Below are positions 15,828-24,480 of a DNA stretch of 32,458 nt, piece by piece. The stretch covers positions 1 to 32,458 of the forward strand of contig CALXUD010000010.1 of assembly GCA_944391585.1 (NCBI GenBank), given 5' to 3'. Origin of the DNA: an uncultured Alphaproteobacteria bacterium (GTDB taxonomy: Bacteria; Pseudomonadota; Alphaproteobacteria; CAAHEQ01; UBA3637). A program made the translations under genes and the position numbers. The notes under the pieces are model-generated. The model saw only the letters and a list, made by a program, of their open reading frames with translations. It made no database searches and was not told the origin of the DNA. The number at the start of each line of letters is the position of its first letter. Within the stretch, counting starts at the first letter, position 1.

Positions 15828-15983
15828 TTAATTGCCGCGTTGCCGATACCAATTTTTTTTCATCAATGCTCGATTATAAATTTTAGCACTTTGAATCACT
15901 TTGGGACGAAACATCGGATTCTTTAAAGATTTTGCCATCGGACAGGGCATATACTTTCTATGTTTTGCTTTATTTTTGGTCAT
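15828..15983 (-). CDS. Small basic protein resembling ribosome-rescue factor ArfA
   Basis: A 51-codon frame that begins 14 bases inside the 3' end of dnaB, in another frame, and closes at TAA 15828. GGATGG stands a few bases before its ATG. The product is strongly basic, with about a quarter Lys/Arg and few acidic residues. Its middle, MAKSLKNPMFRPKVIQS, resembles the ArfA core of E. coli (ALLHDPLFRQRVEKNKKG) in the Asn/Asp-Pro-hydrophobic-Phe-Arg-x-Lys/Arg-Val pattern, followed by Tyr-x-Arg and a basic tail with Trp. ArfA recruits RF2 to ribosomes stalled on mRNAs lacking a stop codon. The gene assignment rests on this short match by eye. That it is a real gene is more secure than that it is ArfA. 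Confidence 0.62.
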   Translation of the reverse strand: MTKNKAKHRKYMPCPMAKSLKNPMFRPKVIQSAKIYNRALMKKNWYRQRGN

Positions 15984-17439
15984 ATCCATCCGTTTCTAAA
16001 TTACCAAATTTTCCGAACTCCCCACTGAAAAATAACTTCACTGTTCCAACCGGTCCATGCCGCTGTTTGGAAATAATCGCCTCCCCGTGATTCCGGATTT
16101 CTTCCTTTTTGGCCTCCCATTCAGCCTGTCGTAAAGCAAATTTTTCGGGCGTTTCATTTAAATGCTTTTTCGGAACATCATTTTCCAAATAATAAATTTC
16201 CCGATAAACAAACATCACAATATCAGCATCTTGTTCAATAGAACCTGATTCCCGCAAATCAGACAATTGCGGGCGTTTATTATCCCTCTGTTCCACCAAA
16301 CGAGACAATTGAGAGAGGACCAATACCGGCACATTTAATTCTTTCGCCATAATTTTGAGGGCCCGAGTCATTTCGGATAATTCCTGCACCCGATTTTCGG
16401 AACGACCGGAACTGGATAATAATTGTAAATAGTCAATCACAATCAGCCCTAATCCTTTTTCTTTATCTCGTTTCAATCGTCGTGCACGATTGCGAATCGC
16501 TCCCACCGTTATTCCCGGCGTATCATCAATATAAAGCGGCAACTTATTCAACAAGGAAACAGCAGCCGCCAATTCATCAAATTGCTCTCCGGTCAATTTT
16601 CCGGTACGCATTAAATGGCTGGATACTTGTGCTTTTGCAGACAAAATACGCGTTGCCAACTGTTCAGCAGACATTTCCAATGAAAAGAATGCTACTGATT
16701 TTTTGACTGCTCCCGGTTTTTTATTTTCTTCTTCAAATTTTTGAGCTGCATTAAAGGCTAATGTGGTAGCCATTGCTGTTTTTCCCATCGCCGGTCGACC
16801 CGCTAAGATAATTAAATCCGAATCGTGCAATCCGCCCAATAATTTATCCATTTGAGTTAAACCGGTTGTCACACCGGATAAGCCATCGGGAGCATTCATG
16901 GCATGTTCCACCATTTCCAAACTTTGCTTCAATGCCAGGTTAATTCCTTTTGGCCCCCCTTCTTGCTCACCTTCGGTTGCAATATGATACAAACGTTTTT
17001 CCACATCTTCAATTTGGTCAATCGCTTCTTCATCCACAGAAACATCAAATGCAGCATTTACCACATCATTTCCCAAGGAAATCAACTGACGCCGAATATA
17101 ACGATCAAAAATTTGCCGTCCATAATCCCCCGCATTGATAATTGTGGTAGAAGCCGCTGCCAATTTTGCCAAATAACTCGCCCCTCCCACTTCTTTTAAA
17201 GCTTCATCTGATTCAAAAATCGCCTTAAGCGTAATCGGATCAGCAATTCGACCGCGTTCAATAAAATGCTGTGCTGCTTCATAAATTTTTCCATGAACGG
17301 GATTGGCAAAATGCTCGGGTCTTAAAAAATCCGACACTTTTTCCAACGCTTTATTATTAGATAAAATAGCCCCCAATAATGCTTGTTCAGCTTCCACACT
17401 CTGTGGCGGAATTCGCATATTTTCATTCAACACAACCAT
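15970..17439 (-). CDS. dnaB: Replicative DNA helicase DnaB
   Basis: A 489-residue hexameric 5'-3' helicase that unwinds DNA at the replication fork and binds primase. The N-terminal domain (about 8-110) begins RIPPQSVEAEQALLGAIL, which is typical. The linker helix is followed by the RecA-like motor: Walker A GRPAMGKT (214-221), FFSLEMSAEQL (251-261), Walker B LIVIDYLQLL (332-341), LSQLSR (375-380) and DLRESGSIEQDAD (394-406). The length is slightly above the usual 460-480, through a basic insert around EENKKPGAVKK (237-247). AGAGG precedes the ATG. The 3' end overlaps the ArfA-like ORF. No intein or frameshift is present. Divergent from ruvA. Confidence 0.97.
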   Translation of the reverse strand: MVVLNENMRIPPQSVEAEQALLGAILSNNKALEKVSDFLRPEHFANPVHGKIYEAAQHFIERGRIADPITLKAIFESDEALKEVGGASYLAKLAAASTTIINAGDYGRQIFDRYIRRQLISLGNDVVNAAFDVSVDEEAIDQIEDVEKRLYHIATEGEQEGGPKGINLALKQSLEMVEHAMNAPDGLSGVTTGLTQMDKLLGGLHDSDLIILAGRPAMGKTAMATTLAFNAAQKFEEENKKPGAVKKSVAFFSLEMSAEQLATRILSAKAQVSSHLMRTGKLTGEQFDELAAAVSLLNKLPLYIDDTPGITVGAIRNRARRLKRDKEKGLGLIVIDYLQLLSSSGRSENRVQELSEMTRALKIMAKELNVPVLVLSQLSRLVEQRDNKRPQLSDLRESGSIEQDADIVMFVYREIYYLENDVPKKHLNETPEKFALRQAEWEAKKEEIRNHGEAIISKQRHGPVGTVKLFFSGEFGKFGNLETDGYDQK

Positions 17440-17460
17440 ACCAACCTCTAATAAGTTAAT

Positions 17461-17489
17461 TTTATATTAACATACACATTTTTTTTCAA
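17461..17489 (-). promoter_or_regulatory. Promoter of dnaB
   Basis: Minus strand TTGAAA (17489-17484), 17 bases, TATAAA (17466-17461). The start would be near 17454, about 15 bases before the dnaB ATG. Confidence 0.6.
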
Positions 17490-17508
17490 AAAGAAAAGCA
17501 CAAAATGT

Positions 17509-17537
17509 TTGCTTTTTCCATTATTTTGAAATAGAGT
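17509..17537 (+). promoter_or_regulatory. Candidate promoter of the ruvAB/Tol-Pal run
   Basis: TTGCTT (17509-17514), 17 bases, TAGAGT (17532-17537). Each hexamer matches four of six bases. It leaves a leader of nearly 50 bases before ruvA. Confidence 0.35.
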
Positions 17538-17591
17538 TGAAAAATAAAGGAAATAAAGAGAAAATCACCTTTTCGAACAAGGAACATCAGA

Positions 17592-18203
17592 ATGATTGCG
17601 AAATTAAAAGGCATTTTGGATTCTATCTTAACCGACTATGTGATTTTAGATGTCGGAGGGGTTGGCTACCGCGTATTTTGCTCCACAAAAACAATGGCAA
17701 AATTGGCCGGTATCGGTCATCCGGCAGCCTTGTTTATTGAAACGCAGGTGCGAGAAGATCATATTCATTTGTTTGGTTTTGCCGATGCTGACGAACAAAA
17801 TGCTTTCAATTTGCTCACAACTGTTCAAGGTGTTGGAGCGCGTGTTGCACTGGCTATTTTATCTGTTTTATCCGCAACAGATATTCATATGGCCGTTATG
17901 ACAGCTGATTCAAAGGCATTTACCCGTGCAAACGGTGTCGGTCCTAAATTAGCCACTCGCATTGTCAGTGAACTAAAAAATAAAGTGGGTGGTCTTGGTT
18001 CTGACACAATTATGTCTTTAACACCCCCAGCCGGCACTAATGGTGCTGTATTAGAAGAAGGTATTTCCGCTTTGGTTAATTTAGGTTATGGACGTTCTGA
18101 AGCCGGAATGCTTGTAGCCGGCATTTTGCGCCAAACACCCGATGCTGATTTATCCACACTGATTCGCTTATCATTAAAAGAAATAGGAAAAAACAATGGT
18201 TAA
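17592..18203 (+). CDS. ruvA: Holliday junction branch migration protein RuvA
   Basis: A 203-residue protein that binds four-way DNA junctions as a tetramer and recruits RuvB rings. The N-terminal OB domain starts [25 protein letters not shown], as in the family. It is followed by helix-hairpin-helix segments ([19 protein letters not shown] and [19 protein letters not shown]) and the C-terminal RuvB-binding domain ([17 protein letters not shown]). AAGGA lies eight bases before the ATG. It overlaps ruvB by eight bases. The resolvase gene ruvC, often just upstream, is not here; dnaB occupies that side on the other strand. Confidence 0.96.
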   Translation: MIAKLKGILDSILTDYVILDVGGVGYRVFCSTKTMAKLAGIGHPAALFIETQVREDHIHLFGFADADEQNAFNLLTTVQGVGARVALAILSVLSATDIHMAVMTADSKAFTRANGVGPKLATRIVSELKNKVGGLGSDTIMSLTPPAGTNGAVLEEGISALVNLGYGRSEAGMLVAGILRQTPDADLSTLIRLSLKEIGKNNG

Positions 18204-19227
18204 TGACAGACTGATTACGCCTACAAAAACCAATGAAGACGAGGAACTTTATAAAAGCCTGCGTCCACAATCGTTGGATGATTTTGTCGGACAAAAAACA
18301 CTCTGCGAAAACCTGCGTATTTTTATTGAAGCGGCTAAAAATCGTGGAGATGCTTTGGACCATATTTTATTGTTTGGCCCTCCGGGATTAGGAAAAACAA
18401 CTTTAGCCAATATCGTTTCAAAAGAATTGGGTGTTGGATTCCGCCCCACTGCCGGTCCGATGATTTCTAAAGCTGGTGATTTGGCGGCGATTTTAACGAA
18501 TTTAGAGCCACGCGATGTTTTGTTTATCGACGAAATTCATCGTTTAAATCCAACTGTGGAAGAAATTCTTTATTCCGCAATGGAAGATTTTCAATTGGAT
18601 ATTATTATCGGCGAAGGTCCAGCCGCCCGATCGGTTCGGATTGATTTACCTCCCTTTACGTTAATTGGAGCCACAACACGTTCTGGTTTATTATCCACAC
18701 CATTACGTGACCGTTTTGGAATCCCAATGAGACTTGATTTTTATACAACAACCGATTTGGAACAAATTGTAAAACGTGGAGCAAAATTACTTCATTTAAA
18801 AATAACGGAAGATGGAGCGCATGAAATTGCCAAACGCTCTCGCGGAACACCACGTATTGCAGGTCGTTTACTTCGCCGAGTTCGAGATTTTGCAGGAATA
18901 AAACCTGTTTCTGCAGAAATTGCAGATTTAGCTTTAACACGTTTAGAGGTTGACAAATCCGGTCTGGATATGATGGATCGGCGTTATTTGGGATGCATTG
19001 CGCATAAATACGGTGGGGGACCGGTCGGGATTGACACATTAGCCGCTGCTTTATCCGAAGAACGCGATACACTGGAGGAAGTTATTGAACCATTTTTAAT
19101 GCAGCAAGGTCTGGTCATGCGCACACCGCGCGGCCGGATGTTGTCCGCAGCCGGCTTTAAACATTTGGGGTTAACGGCGCCGGCTCCCCTTAGCCAGCCG
19201 AATCTGCTGGAAGATTTACCATCATAA
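18196..19227 (+). CDS. ruvB: Holliday junction branch migration helicase RuvB
   Basis: A 343-residue AAA+ motor that drives branch migration with RuvA. N-terminal [13 protein letters not shown] leads to Walker A GPPGLGKT (61-68), Walker B FIDEIH (110-115), sensor [18 protein letters not shown] with the arginine finger, and a C-terminal winged helix with the DNA-contact motif RTPRGR. The length is normal. The start codon lies within the ruvA end, so the two are translationally coupled. Confidence 0.97.
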   Translation: MVNDRLITPTKTNEDEELYKSLRPQSLDDFVGQKTLCENLRIFIEAAKNRGDALDHILLFGPPGLGKTTLANIVSKELGVGFRPTAGPMISKAGDLAAILTNLEPRDVLFIDEIHRLNPTVEEILYSAMEDFQLDIIIGEGPAARSVRIDLPPFTLIGATTRSGLLSTPLRDRFGIPMRLDFYTTTDLEQIVKRGAKLLHLKITEDGAHEIAKRSRGTPRIAGRLLRRVRDFAGIKPVSAEIADLALTRLEVDKSGLDMMDRRYLGCIAHKYGGGPVGIDTLAAALSEERDTLEEVIEPFLMQQGLVMRTPRGRMLSAAGFKHLGLTAPAPLSQPNLLEDLPS

Positions 19228-19240
19228 AAGGAGAAGAAAA

Positions 19241-19498
19241 ATGAAAAAATCAATCAATAAAAAATCAACATTCCAAGTTCAAAGTTTATCCAAAAGTAAT
19301 GCTTTTGATATTTGCTGTGATATTGGGATGTCTATTGCATGGGGTCTTGTTATGATGATTGTGTTTGGGACAATGATGTTTTCTTATTTATTTTGCACCA
19401 ATACAATGCCGTCCGACTTTATGAAATTTGATTTAATAATGTTAGCATTTTCAACAGCAAGCATTGTATATTACTTAAAAGAACAACAGGTTGCTTAA
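19241..19498 (+). CDS. Small membrane protein of unknown function within the ruvB-ybgC junction
   Basis: An 85-residue protein with a strong ribosome-binding site (AAAAGGAGAAG) before its ATG. The basic N-terminus (about 1-20) is followed by two likely membrane helices, about 31-54 (a Met-rich stretch) and 61-79, and a short tail. Cysteines at CCDIG and FCTN are the only distinctive residues. Its stop codon is followed immediately by the ybgC ATG, so it belongs to the Tol-Pal transcript. I recognise no family. The position suggests an envelope role, but many such inserts are unrelated to their neighbours. Confidence 0.75.
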   Translation: MKKSINKKSTFQVQSLSKSNAFDICCDIGMSIAWGLVMMIVFGTMMFSYLFCTNTMPSDFMKFDLIMLAFSTASIVYYLKEQQVA

Positions 19499-19912
19499 AT
19501 GAAAACACATCAGATGAAAATCCGCATCTACTATCAAGACACGGATGCGGGCGGTATTGTTTATCATTCTAATTATTTAAATTTTGCCGAGCGAGCACGC
19601 TCGGAAATGATGTATGAAATGGGTATTTCTAATAAAATTTTATTAGAACGTGGCATCGCTTTTGTCATTCGTCATGCCGATTTGGAATATCTTTCTCCTG
19701 CTCGATTAGAAGACGAATTAACGTTAATTACACAAGTGGATGAGATAAAAAATGCGAGTATGAACGTAACACAAACATTTTATCGTAATGAACAAAAATT
19801 AGTTATTGTTCGTTTGCAAGTTGCTTTTATTGATCCCAAAACAATTCGACCGGTACGTCTACCAAGCGATTTAAAAGCATTATTTGAAGAATATAAAGGA
19901 GAAACATTATGA
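19499..19912 (+). CDS. ybgC: Tol-Pal system acyl-CoA thioesterase YbgC
   Basis: A 137-residue hot-dog-fold thioesterase. The 4HBT motif YYQDTDAGGIVYHSNYLNF (about 11-29) carries the catalytic Asp, and RARSEMM follows as in the family. YbgC is regularly the first gene of tol-pal clusters and hydrolyses acyl-CoA, possibly linking phospholipid synthesis to the Tol system; its exact task there is unsettled. It starts directly after the upstream stop, and its own stop overlaps the tolQ start by four bases (ATGA). Confidence 0.95.
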   Translation: MKTHQMKIRIYYQDTDAGGIVYHSNYLNFAERARSEMMYEMGISNKILLERGIAFVIRHADLEYLSPARLEDELTLITQVDEIKNASMNVTQTFYRNEQKLVIVRLQVAFIDPKTIRPVRLPSDLKALFEEYKGETL

Positions 19913-20607
19913 CACCCGAGACAACCCGTCAAGCCCTATCCATTTACGATATGTTTGCCGAATCGGATATATTTATGAAGCTGTTGATTTTGGGGCTTAT
20001 TTTTGCATCCGTTTGGTCATGGGCGATTATTTTTGATAAAAGTATGAAATTTAAACGCTTGCGAGAACGGATGAAATCTTTTGAGGAAAAATTCTGGTCT
20101 GGCGGTTCTTTGGAAAACCTATTCACGGCTTTTCAAAAAAGTCAACCGGATCCGTTATCAGCCATTTTTGTGGCTGCCATGAAAGAATGGAAACGCACAT
20201 TCAGTGATAAACGACGCGCTTCCACCCTTAATTTAGCCGAACGGGCAGAAAAAATCATGCACATCACCATTGATAAACAAATCGAAAAACTGGAAACCAA
20301 AATGACCTTTTTGGCAACAACGGGATCGGTTGCCCCTTTACTTGGTTTGTTTGGGACGATTTGGGGAGTGATGGACAGCTTTGCCGCAATCGGCGCTACA
20401 CAAAGCACAAACATCGCAGCTGTCGCGCCCGGTATCGCCGAAGCATTGCTGACAACAGCTGTTGGACTAATTGCGGCTATTCCGGCCTTGATTGCGTATA
20501 ATAAGTTCAGTCATGATATTGATCATATGGCTGCCAAAATGGAAACGTTTTCCGACGAATTTACGGCCATTTTAAGCCGCCAAATTGAAGTGCAAGAGGA
20601 CAGATAA
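19909..20607 (+). CDS. tolQ: Tol-Pal motor subunit TolQ
   Basis: A 232-residue inner-membrane protein, homologous to ExbB and MotA. A first helix (about 24-45), a long cytosolic loop and two further helices (about 140-160 and 177-199) are visible. The motif ATTGSVAPLLGLFGTIWGVMDSF and the segment APGIAEALLTTAVGLIAAIPALIAYN are family hallmarks. The pentamer surrounds a TolR dimer and conducts protons that energise TolA. Start overlaps the ybgC stop, and the stop shares one base with the tolR ATG. Confidence 0.97.
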   Translation: MTPETTRQALSIYDMFAESDIFMKLLILGLIFASVWSWAIIFDKSMKFKRLRERMKSFEEKFWSGGSLENLFTAFQKSQPDPLSAIFVAAMKEWKRTFSDKRRASTLNLAERAEKIMHITIDKQIEKLETKMTFLATTGSVAPLLGLFGTIWGVMDSFAAIGATQSTNIAAVAPGIAEALLTTAVGLIAAIPALIAYNKFSHDIDHMAAKMETFSDEFTAILSRQIEVQEDR

Positions 20608-21041
20608 TGAGTCGTTTTAATAGACGCAAAAAACACGTTAAAGCCGAAATCAATTTAACGCCCCTGATTGATTTAATGATGACACTGTTGGCAATTTTTA
20701 TGATTACAGCGCCTCTGTTAACATCCGGTATTCCATTGAATTTACCCAAAGGAGATGGAAAAAGCATTGATACGCCGGATAAAACTTTAGATATCGGTAT
20801 TAATTCCAAAGGCCAAATTTATATTGGAAATCAAGCCGTCAATGACGAACAATTACTTAAAAAAGTGACTGCTATTGTTGGTGAAAATCCTAATATTCGC
20901 ATAATCATCAGCGGCGATGCCAAAGCTGATTATGGTCAAGTTATTGAAGTGATGGCTTTACTCCGCGCAGCTGGTTTTTCACAAGTTGCATTAAAAACAG
21001 ATGTGCAATCTATGAATCCGGGGATAATAAAAAGGAAATAA
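20607..21041 (+). CDS. tolR: Tol-Pal motor subunit TolR
   Basis: A 144-residue ExbD/TolR protein. The single membrane helix (about 19-38) contains the essential proton-carrying Asp (D22 in LTPLIDLMMTLLAIFM). The periplasmic domain ends in the usual pattern IIISGDAKADYGQVIEVMALLRAAGFSQVAL. The length equals that of E. coli TolR. Start codon overlaps the tolQ stop (TAATG). Confidence 0.97.
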   Translation: MSRFNRRKKHVKAEINLTPLIDLMMTLLAIFMITAPLLTSGIPLNLPKGDGKSIDTPDKTLDIGINSKGQIYIGNQAVNDEQLLKKVTAIVGENPNIRIIISGDAKADYGQVIEVMALLRAAGFSQVALKTDVQSMNPGIIKRK

Positions 21042-21042
21042 T

Positions 21043-21885
21043 GTGAGCCGTTCATTGTTTTTATCGGTTTTGTTGCATCTTCTTGTCCTCTCTTTATTGT
21101 GGGCTGATTTTTCTTTTATGCGCAAAGAGATTGAACCAACAACGTCTGTTCCGCTTATTATTGATTTAAAAAACATAATTGTAGCCGAAAAAACAAATTT
21201 ACCACCAGCGGTAAAAAAAACAACACCAAAACCTAAACCGGCCTCAAAACCTCAAAGTGTTCAGGCTAAATCTACTCCCAAACCAACAACGCCCAAACCA
21301 ATTGAGACAAAACCTTTAAAAGAAGCTGTTCAGGCAACCGAAAAAAAGACAGAGCCTGAAAAACCGATGCAAAAAGTTCAAAAACCAACGCAACAAAAAG
21401 TGTCCAAACCAACCGCTGAAGACAATTTGAAATCCCTGTTAGCCTCTGTGGATAAAATTAAAAAACCCTTAAATACACCAACTCCTCTGCCTGAAACAGA
21501 ACAAGCGCTCACGGAAGGAATCAAGGGTGGGACAGAAGGATCTTTAACACAACCGCTATCTATTTCAGAACGTGATTTGATTGCCGCTAAATTACGTAGT
21601 TGCTGGAACGTAGATGCCGGCAAAAGTGGAATAGAAGAAATGATTGTTGAAATCAAAGTGCTTGTTAATAAAGAAGGACGCGTGCTGGATGTGCAAACTT
21701 TAAATATGAGAAATGACCCTATTTTCCGCTCAGTTGCCGAAAGCGCTCAACGGGCTGTTTATATTTGTGATAACAAAGGCTCAGAATCTCCTTTTCAAAT
21801 ACTTGCCGAAAAATATAAATCCAATTATAATAGTTGGAAAGAAATTTATGTTCGTTTCAACCCCATTGATGGAGGCGTTTACTGA
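21043..21885 (+). CDS. tolA: Tol-Pal energy-transducing protein TolA
   Basis: A 280-residue inner-membrane protein that links the TolQR motor to TolB/Pal. The N-terminal helix (about 3-21) contains the Ser and His (SVLLHLL) known to contact TolQ. A Lys/Pro/Thr-rich linker (about 50-135) takes the place of the long helical domain of E. coli TolA, so this protein is shorter. The C-terminal domain starts near [15 protein letters not shown] and contains the paired cysteines of TolA (in SCW and YICDNKG), ending [13 protein letters not shown]. The start is GTG, one base after the tolR stop. The linker sequence is low in complexity. Confidence 0.93.
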   Translation: MSRSLFLSVLLHLLVLSLLWADFSFMRKEIEPTTSVPLIIDLKNIIVAEKTNLPPAVKKTTPKPKPASKPQSVQAKSTPKPTTPKPIETKPLKEAVQATEKKTEPEKPMQKVQKPTQQKVSKPTAEDNLKSLLASVDKIKKPLNTPTPLPETEQALTEGIKGGTEGSLTQPLSISERDLIAAKLRSCWNVDAGKSGIEEMIVEIKVLVNKEGRVLDVQTLNMRNDPIFRSVAESAQRAVYICDNKGSESPFQILAEKYKSNYNSWKEIYVRFNPIDGGVY

Positions 21886-23195
21886 TGTATAAAATTTTAC
21901 TGATGATTGCTTTGTTTTTATGCCCGACATGGGCACAGGCCGAATTACGCATTGATGTCAGCGGGGCTCAATCCGAACCTTTACCGATTGCAATTCCTTA
22001 TTTTTCGAATCAAACACTGAATGCTGATTTGAGCACAAAAATAACCGATGTCATCACAGCGGATTTAGAGCGATCCGGTTTATTTCGCCTTGTAAATCGC
22101 GATGCTTATATTCAAAACTTAACCGGTGTGGATACACGACCAATTTTCACCGATTGGCAAGCGATTAAAGCTGCTGCTTTAGTGCAAGGCGATATCCGGC
22201 AAATGCCCAATGGTAATATCACGGTTTCTTTCCGTTTGTGGGATATCTTTAATCAAACACAAATGGTGGCAAAAAGTTTAACCACGACAGAAGATTCTTG
22301 GCGCCGAATCGCTCACATTATTGCAGATAACATCTATGAACGCATAACCGGAGAAACGGGATATTTTGATTCTTCTATTGTCTTCATTTCCGAATCCGGC
22401 AATCAGAAAAACCGCGTTAAACGATTGACGATTATGGATCAGGACGGTGAAAATCTGCGCTATTTAAGCAATGGGAAAAGTATGGTTTTAACCCCGCGTT
22501 TTTCACCCAACATGAAACAAATCACTTATTTTTCCTATCAAAACGGAAAACCTCAAGTTTATTTAATGGATATTCAATCCGGCACCAGCGAATTGATTGG
22601 GCATTTTCCCGGAATGACATTCGCACCTCGTTTTTCGCCGGATGGAAAAAAATTGATTATGAGTATGGCTCGGAATGGGAATTCGGATATTTATACTTAT
22701 GATTTAAAAACAAAAAAACAAACTCAAATAACAAAACATTTAGCAATTGATACTTCTCCCAGTTTTTCGCCGGATGGTAAACGAATTGTTTTTAACTCGG
22801 ACAGAGGAGGAACCAGCCAATTATACACTATGAATGCAGATGGTTCTTCTGTGCAACGTATCAGCTTTGGGAAAGGGACATATTCGACACCTGTGTGGTC
22901 TCCTCGGGGAGATTATATTGCCTTTACAAATATTCGAGATGGACAATTTAACATAGGTATTATGCACCCAGATGGTTCAGCGGAACGAATGATTGCAACA
23001 GGTTGGTTGGTTGAGGCTCCGACATGGGCTCCCAATGGTCGAGTTTTAATGTTCTTCCGACAAACCCCATCAGATAATTGGGGCGATAAAGGCACATCAC
23101 AACTTTATTCCATTGACATTACAGGACATAACGAACAGTTGATTCCAACACCCCAAGATGCATCCGATCCAACTTGGTCGCCTTTATTGCATTAA
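21885..23195 (+). CDS. tolB: Tol-Pal periplasmic protein TolB
   Basis: A 436-residue protein with a Sec signal peptide (cleavage at about residue 19, AQA-EL). An N-terminal alpha/beta domain ([26 protein letters not shown]) precedes a six-bladed beta-propeller whose repeats are visible as [50 protein letters not shown] and [12 protein letters not shown]. TolB binds Pal and TolA and relays force for outer-membrane constriction at division. It starts in the tolA stop (TGATG), so the four genes are tightly coupled. Confidence 0.97.
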   Translation: MYKILLMIALFLCPTWAQAELRIDVSGAQSEPLPIAIPYFSNQTLNADLSTKITDVITADLERSGLFRLVNRDAYIQNLTGVDTRPIFTDWQAIKAAALVQGDIRQMPNGNITVSFRLWDIFNQTQMVAKSLTTTEDSWRRIAHIIADNIYERITGETGYFDSSIVFISESGNQKNRVKRLTIMDQDGENLRYLSNGKSMVLTPRFSPNMKQITYFSYQNGKPQVYLMDIQSGTSELIGHFPGMTFAPRFSPDGKKLIMSMARNGNSDIYTYDLKTKKQTQITKHLAIDTSPSFSPDGKRIVFNSDRGGTSQLYTMNADGSSVQRISFGKGTYSTPVWSPRGDYIAFTNIRDGQFNIGIMHPDGSAERMIATGWLVEAPTWAPNGRVLMFFRQTPSDNWGDKGTSQLYSIDITGHNEQLIPTPQDASDPTWSPLLH

Positions 23196-23217
23196 AAAGG
23201 ATAATTTCTTTTTTATT

Positions 23218-23250
23218 AACCATTTAGAAACCAAAAAATGGTTGATTTTT
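23218..23250 (+). terminator. Weak hairpin after tolB
   Basis: AACCATTT (23218-23225) pairs with AAATGGTT (23236-23243) around a 10-base loop, followed by GATTTTT. The stem is AT-rich, so it is at best a partial terminator between tolB and the next lipoprotein gene. Confidence 0.4.
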
Positions 23251-23305
23251 AAAAAATTAACGCTTAAAAGTAAAAAAAGGATAGTTTATTGAAAAGGAGC
23301 CCCTT

Positions 23306-23815
23306 ATGAAAAAGTTATTACCCGCCGTTTTAATGTTAACCGCTTTGGCTGGTTGCACTTGGTATCAAACAGATTATACTCAAGAAAATGCAGAAAACCG
23401 TGCCATTAAAAAATCTATTGAAGGTTGCCGAATGGATGATGACCATGCCGCTTATCGGGAATGTTTGATTCAAACGCAACTGAAAAATTCCCCTAAAACT
23501 TACACCACTTCCGAATTACCGAATGGAGAACCATTGGCAATTATTCGAGGAGCTCAGGTAAAAGAAACAGAAAAAGAAATAACGGTTGTTATTGAAAAAG
23601 TTGAAATTTTAACACCAACGGCCACTGAAGAAGTTGAGGTAAAGGAAGAAGTAATCACACCAATGCCACAGCAACCAGCGCCTAAACCACAGCCTCAACC
23701 TGTTGTTGAAAAAACATGGTGGGAAACATATCAGGCGAATAAACCTCTCCCACAACAGGTTCAATGCTCGTGTGATGATCCGAATATTTCTTGTCCACAA
23801 TGTTATGAAAAATAA
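23306..23815 (+). CDS. Cysteine-rich lipoprotein between tolB and pal, function unknown
   Basis: A 169-residue protein with a lipoprotein signal: KKLLPAVLMLTALAGC, lipobox LAGC with Cys at about residue 17 followed by Thr, hence probably outer membrane. After it comes a helical segment with two cysteines 12 apart (CRMDDDHAAYREC), then an acidic/Val-rich region (about 90-120), a Pro/Gln linker (about 120-137) and a C-terminal tail CSCDDPNISCPQC. This CxC-x6-CxxC pattern could bind a metal or form disulfides. AAAAGGAGCCCC precedes the ATG. It is an insert in the usual tolB-pal order. I recognise no family. Confidence 0.82.
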   Translation: MKKLLPAVLMLTALAGCTWYQTDYTQENAENRAIKKSIEGCRMDDDHAAYRECLIQTQLKNSPKTYTTSELPNGEPLAIIRGAQVKETEKEITVVIEKVEILTPTATEEVEVKEEVITPMPQQPAPKPQPQPVVEKTWWETYQANKPLPQQVQCSCDDPNISCPQCYEK

Positions 23816-23818
23816 CGC

Positions 23819-23847
23819 TTGACAAATATACTTTAGTTGTGATTGTC
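23819..23847 (+). promoter_or_regulatory. Possible promoter upstream of pal
   Basis: A perfect TTGACA (23819-23824) overlaps the stop region of the preceding gene, but the hexamer at 17 bases (ATTGTC) is a poor -10. A better -10, TATACT (23827-23832), lacks a -35. This is a candidate only. Confidence 0.28.
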
Positions 23848-23898
23848 TGAAGTCAGAAGAATATTTTGTTCTTCAAAAACATTAAGAAAGGAATAAAA

Positions 23899-24393
23899 AT
23901 GTTAAAACAATTATTGACAGTGGTGTGCGCTTTCGGTTTATTAACAGCTTGCGCTTCCAAAGAACAAGGAGCCGATTTATACGGTAATGGGAAAGGCGGC
24001 TGGAATAATGATGTAAATATCATGGAATTAGATGCCACCGGAATTACAAAAAAATTCAACAAAGAAACAACTCCAGTTGTTTACTTTGCATTTAACAGCT
24101 CCTCCTTAGATGCATCTGCTAAAGCAGCTTTAAAAGAACAAATTGCTTGGTTAAAAGCTAATCCGACTGCATTGATAGTTATTGAAGGACGTTGTGACGA
24201 ACGCGGTACACGTGAATATAATTTGGCTCTTGGCGAACGCCGTGCCAACGTAGCACGCAGCTATATGGTTGCCAACGGCATTGCGGCTGATCGGATTAAA
24301 ACAATTTCCTATGGAAAAGAAAAACCGGTTGTTTCCGGCTCCAACGAAGAAGCTTGGGCGAAAAACCGCAACGCAACAACGGTTGCTTACTAA
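23899..24393 (+). CDS. pal: Peptidoglycan-associated lipoprotein Pal
   Basis: A 164-residue outer-membrane lipoprotein. The signal is KQLLTVVCAFGLLTAC, lipobox LTAC with Cys at about residue 18. The OmpA-like domain follows (about 55-164): VYFAFNSSSLDASAKAAL, IEGRCDERGTREYNLALGERRANVARSYM with the conserved Asp and Arg that bind diaminopimelate in peptidoglycan, and IKTISYGKEKPV. Pal anchors the outer membrane to the wall and is the target of TolB. ATG 23899 is chosen over an upstream frame extension because GAAAGGA lies just before it and the lipobox spacing is then normal. Confidence 0.97.
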   Translation: MLKQLLTVVCAFGLLTACASKEQGADLYGNGKGGWNNDVNIMELDATGITKKFNKETTPVVYFAFNSSSLDASAKAALKEQIAWLKANPTALIVIEGRCDERGTREYNLALGERRANVARSYMVANGIAADRIKTISYGKEKPVVSGSNEEAWAKNRNATTVAY

Positions 24394-24394
24394 A

Positions 24395-24415
24395 ATTTTA
24401 TCTTTTTGATAAAAT
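24395..24415 (+). other. AT-rich hairpin directly after pal
   Basis: ATTTTATC pairs perfectly with GATAAAAT around a TTTTT loop, two bases after the pal stop. It has no T run after it, so it looks more like a 3'-end stabiliser than a terminator. Confidence 0.4.
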
Positions 24416-24429
24416 AAAACTTGTATACG

Positions 24430-24467
24430 AAACACCTTCCTTGTAAAATAAGGGAGGTGTTTTTTTT
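24430..24467 (+). terminator. Strong terminator or attenuator between pal and cpoB
   Basis: AACACCTTCCTT (24431-24442) pairs with AAGGGAGGTGTT (24450-24461) across a 7-base loop with one G-T pair, and a run of T follows. The cpoB ribosome-binding site AAGGAAG begins just after the T run. Transcripts reaching cpoB must read through it, or start at a promoter I cannot see. Confidence 0.85.
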
Positions 24468-24480
24468 AAGGAAGTTCTCA

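Noticed and set aside
18656-19072. 138-residue open frame antisense to ruvB
   Set aside because: A shadow of ruvB codons without a start signal or protein-like motifs.
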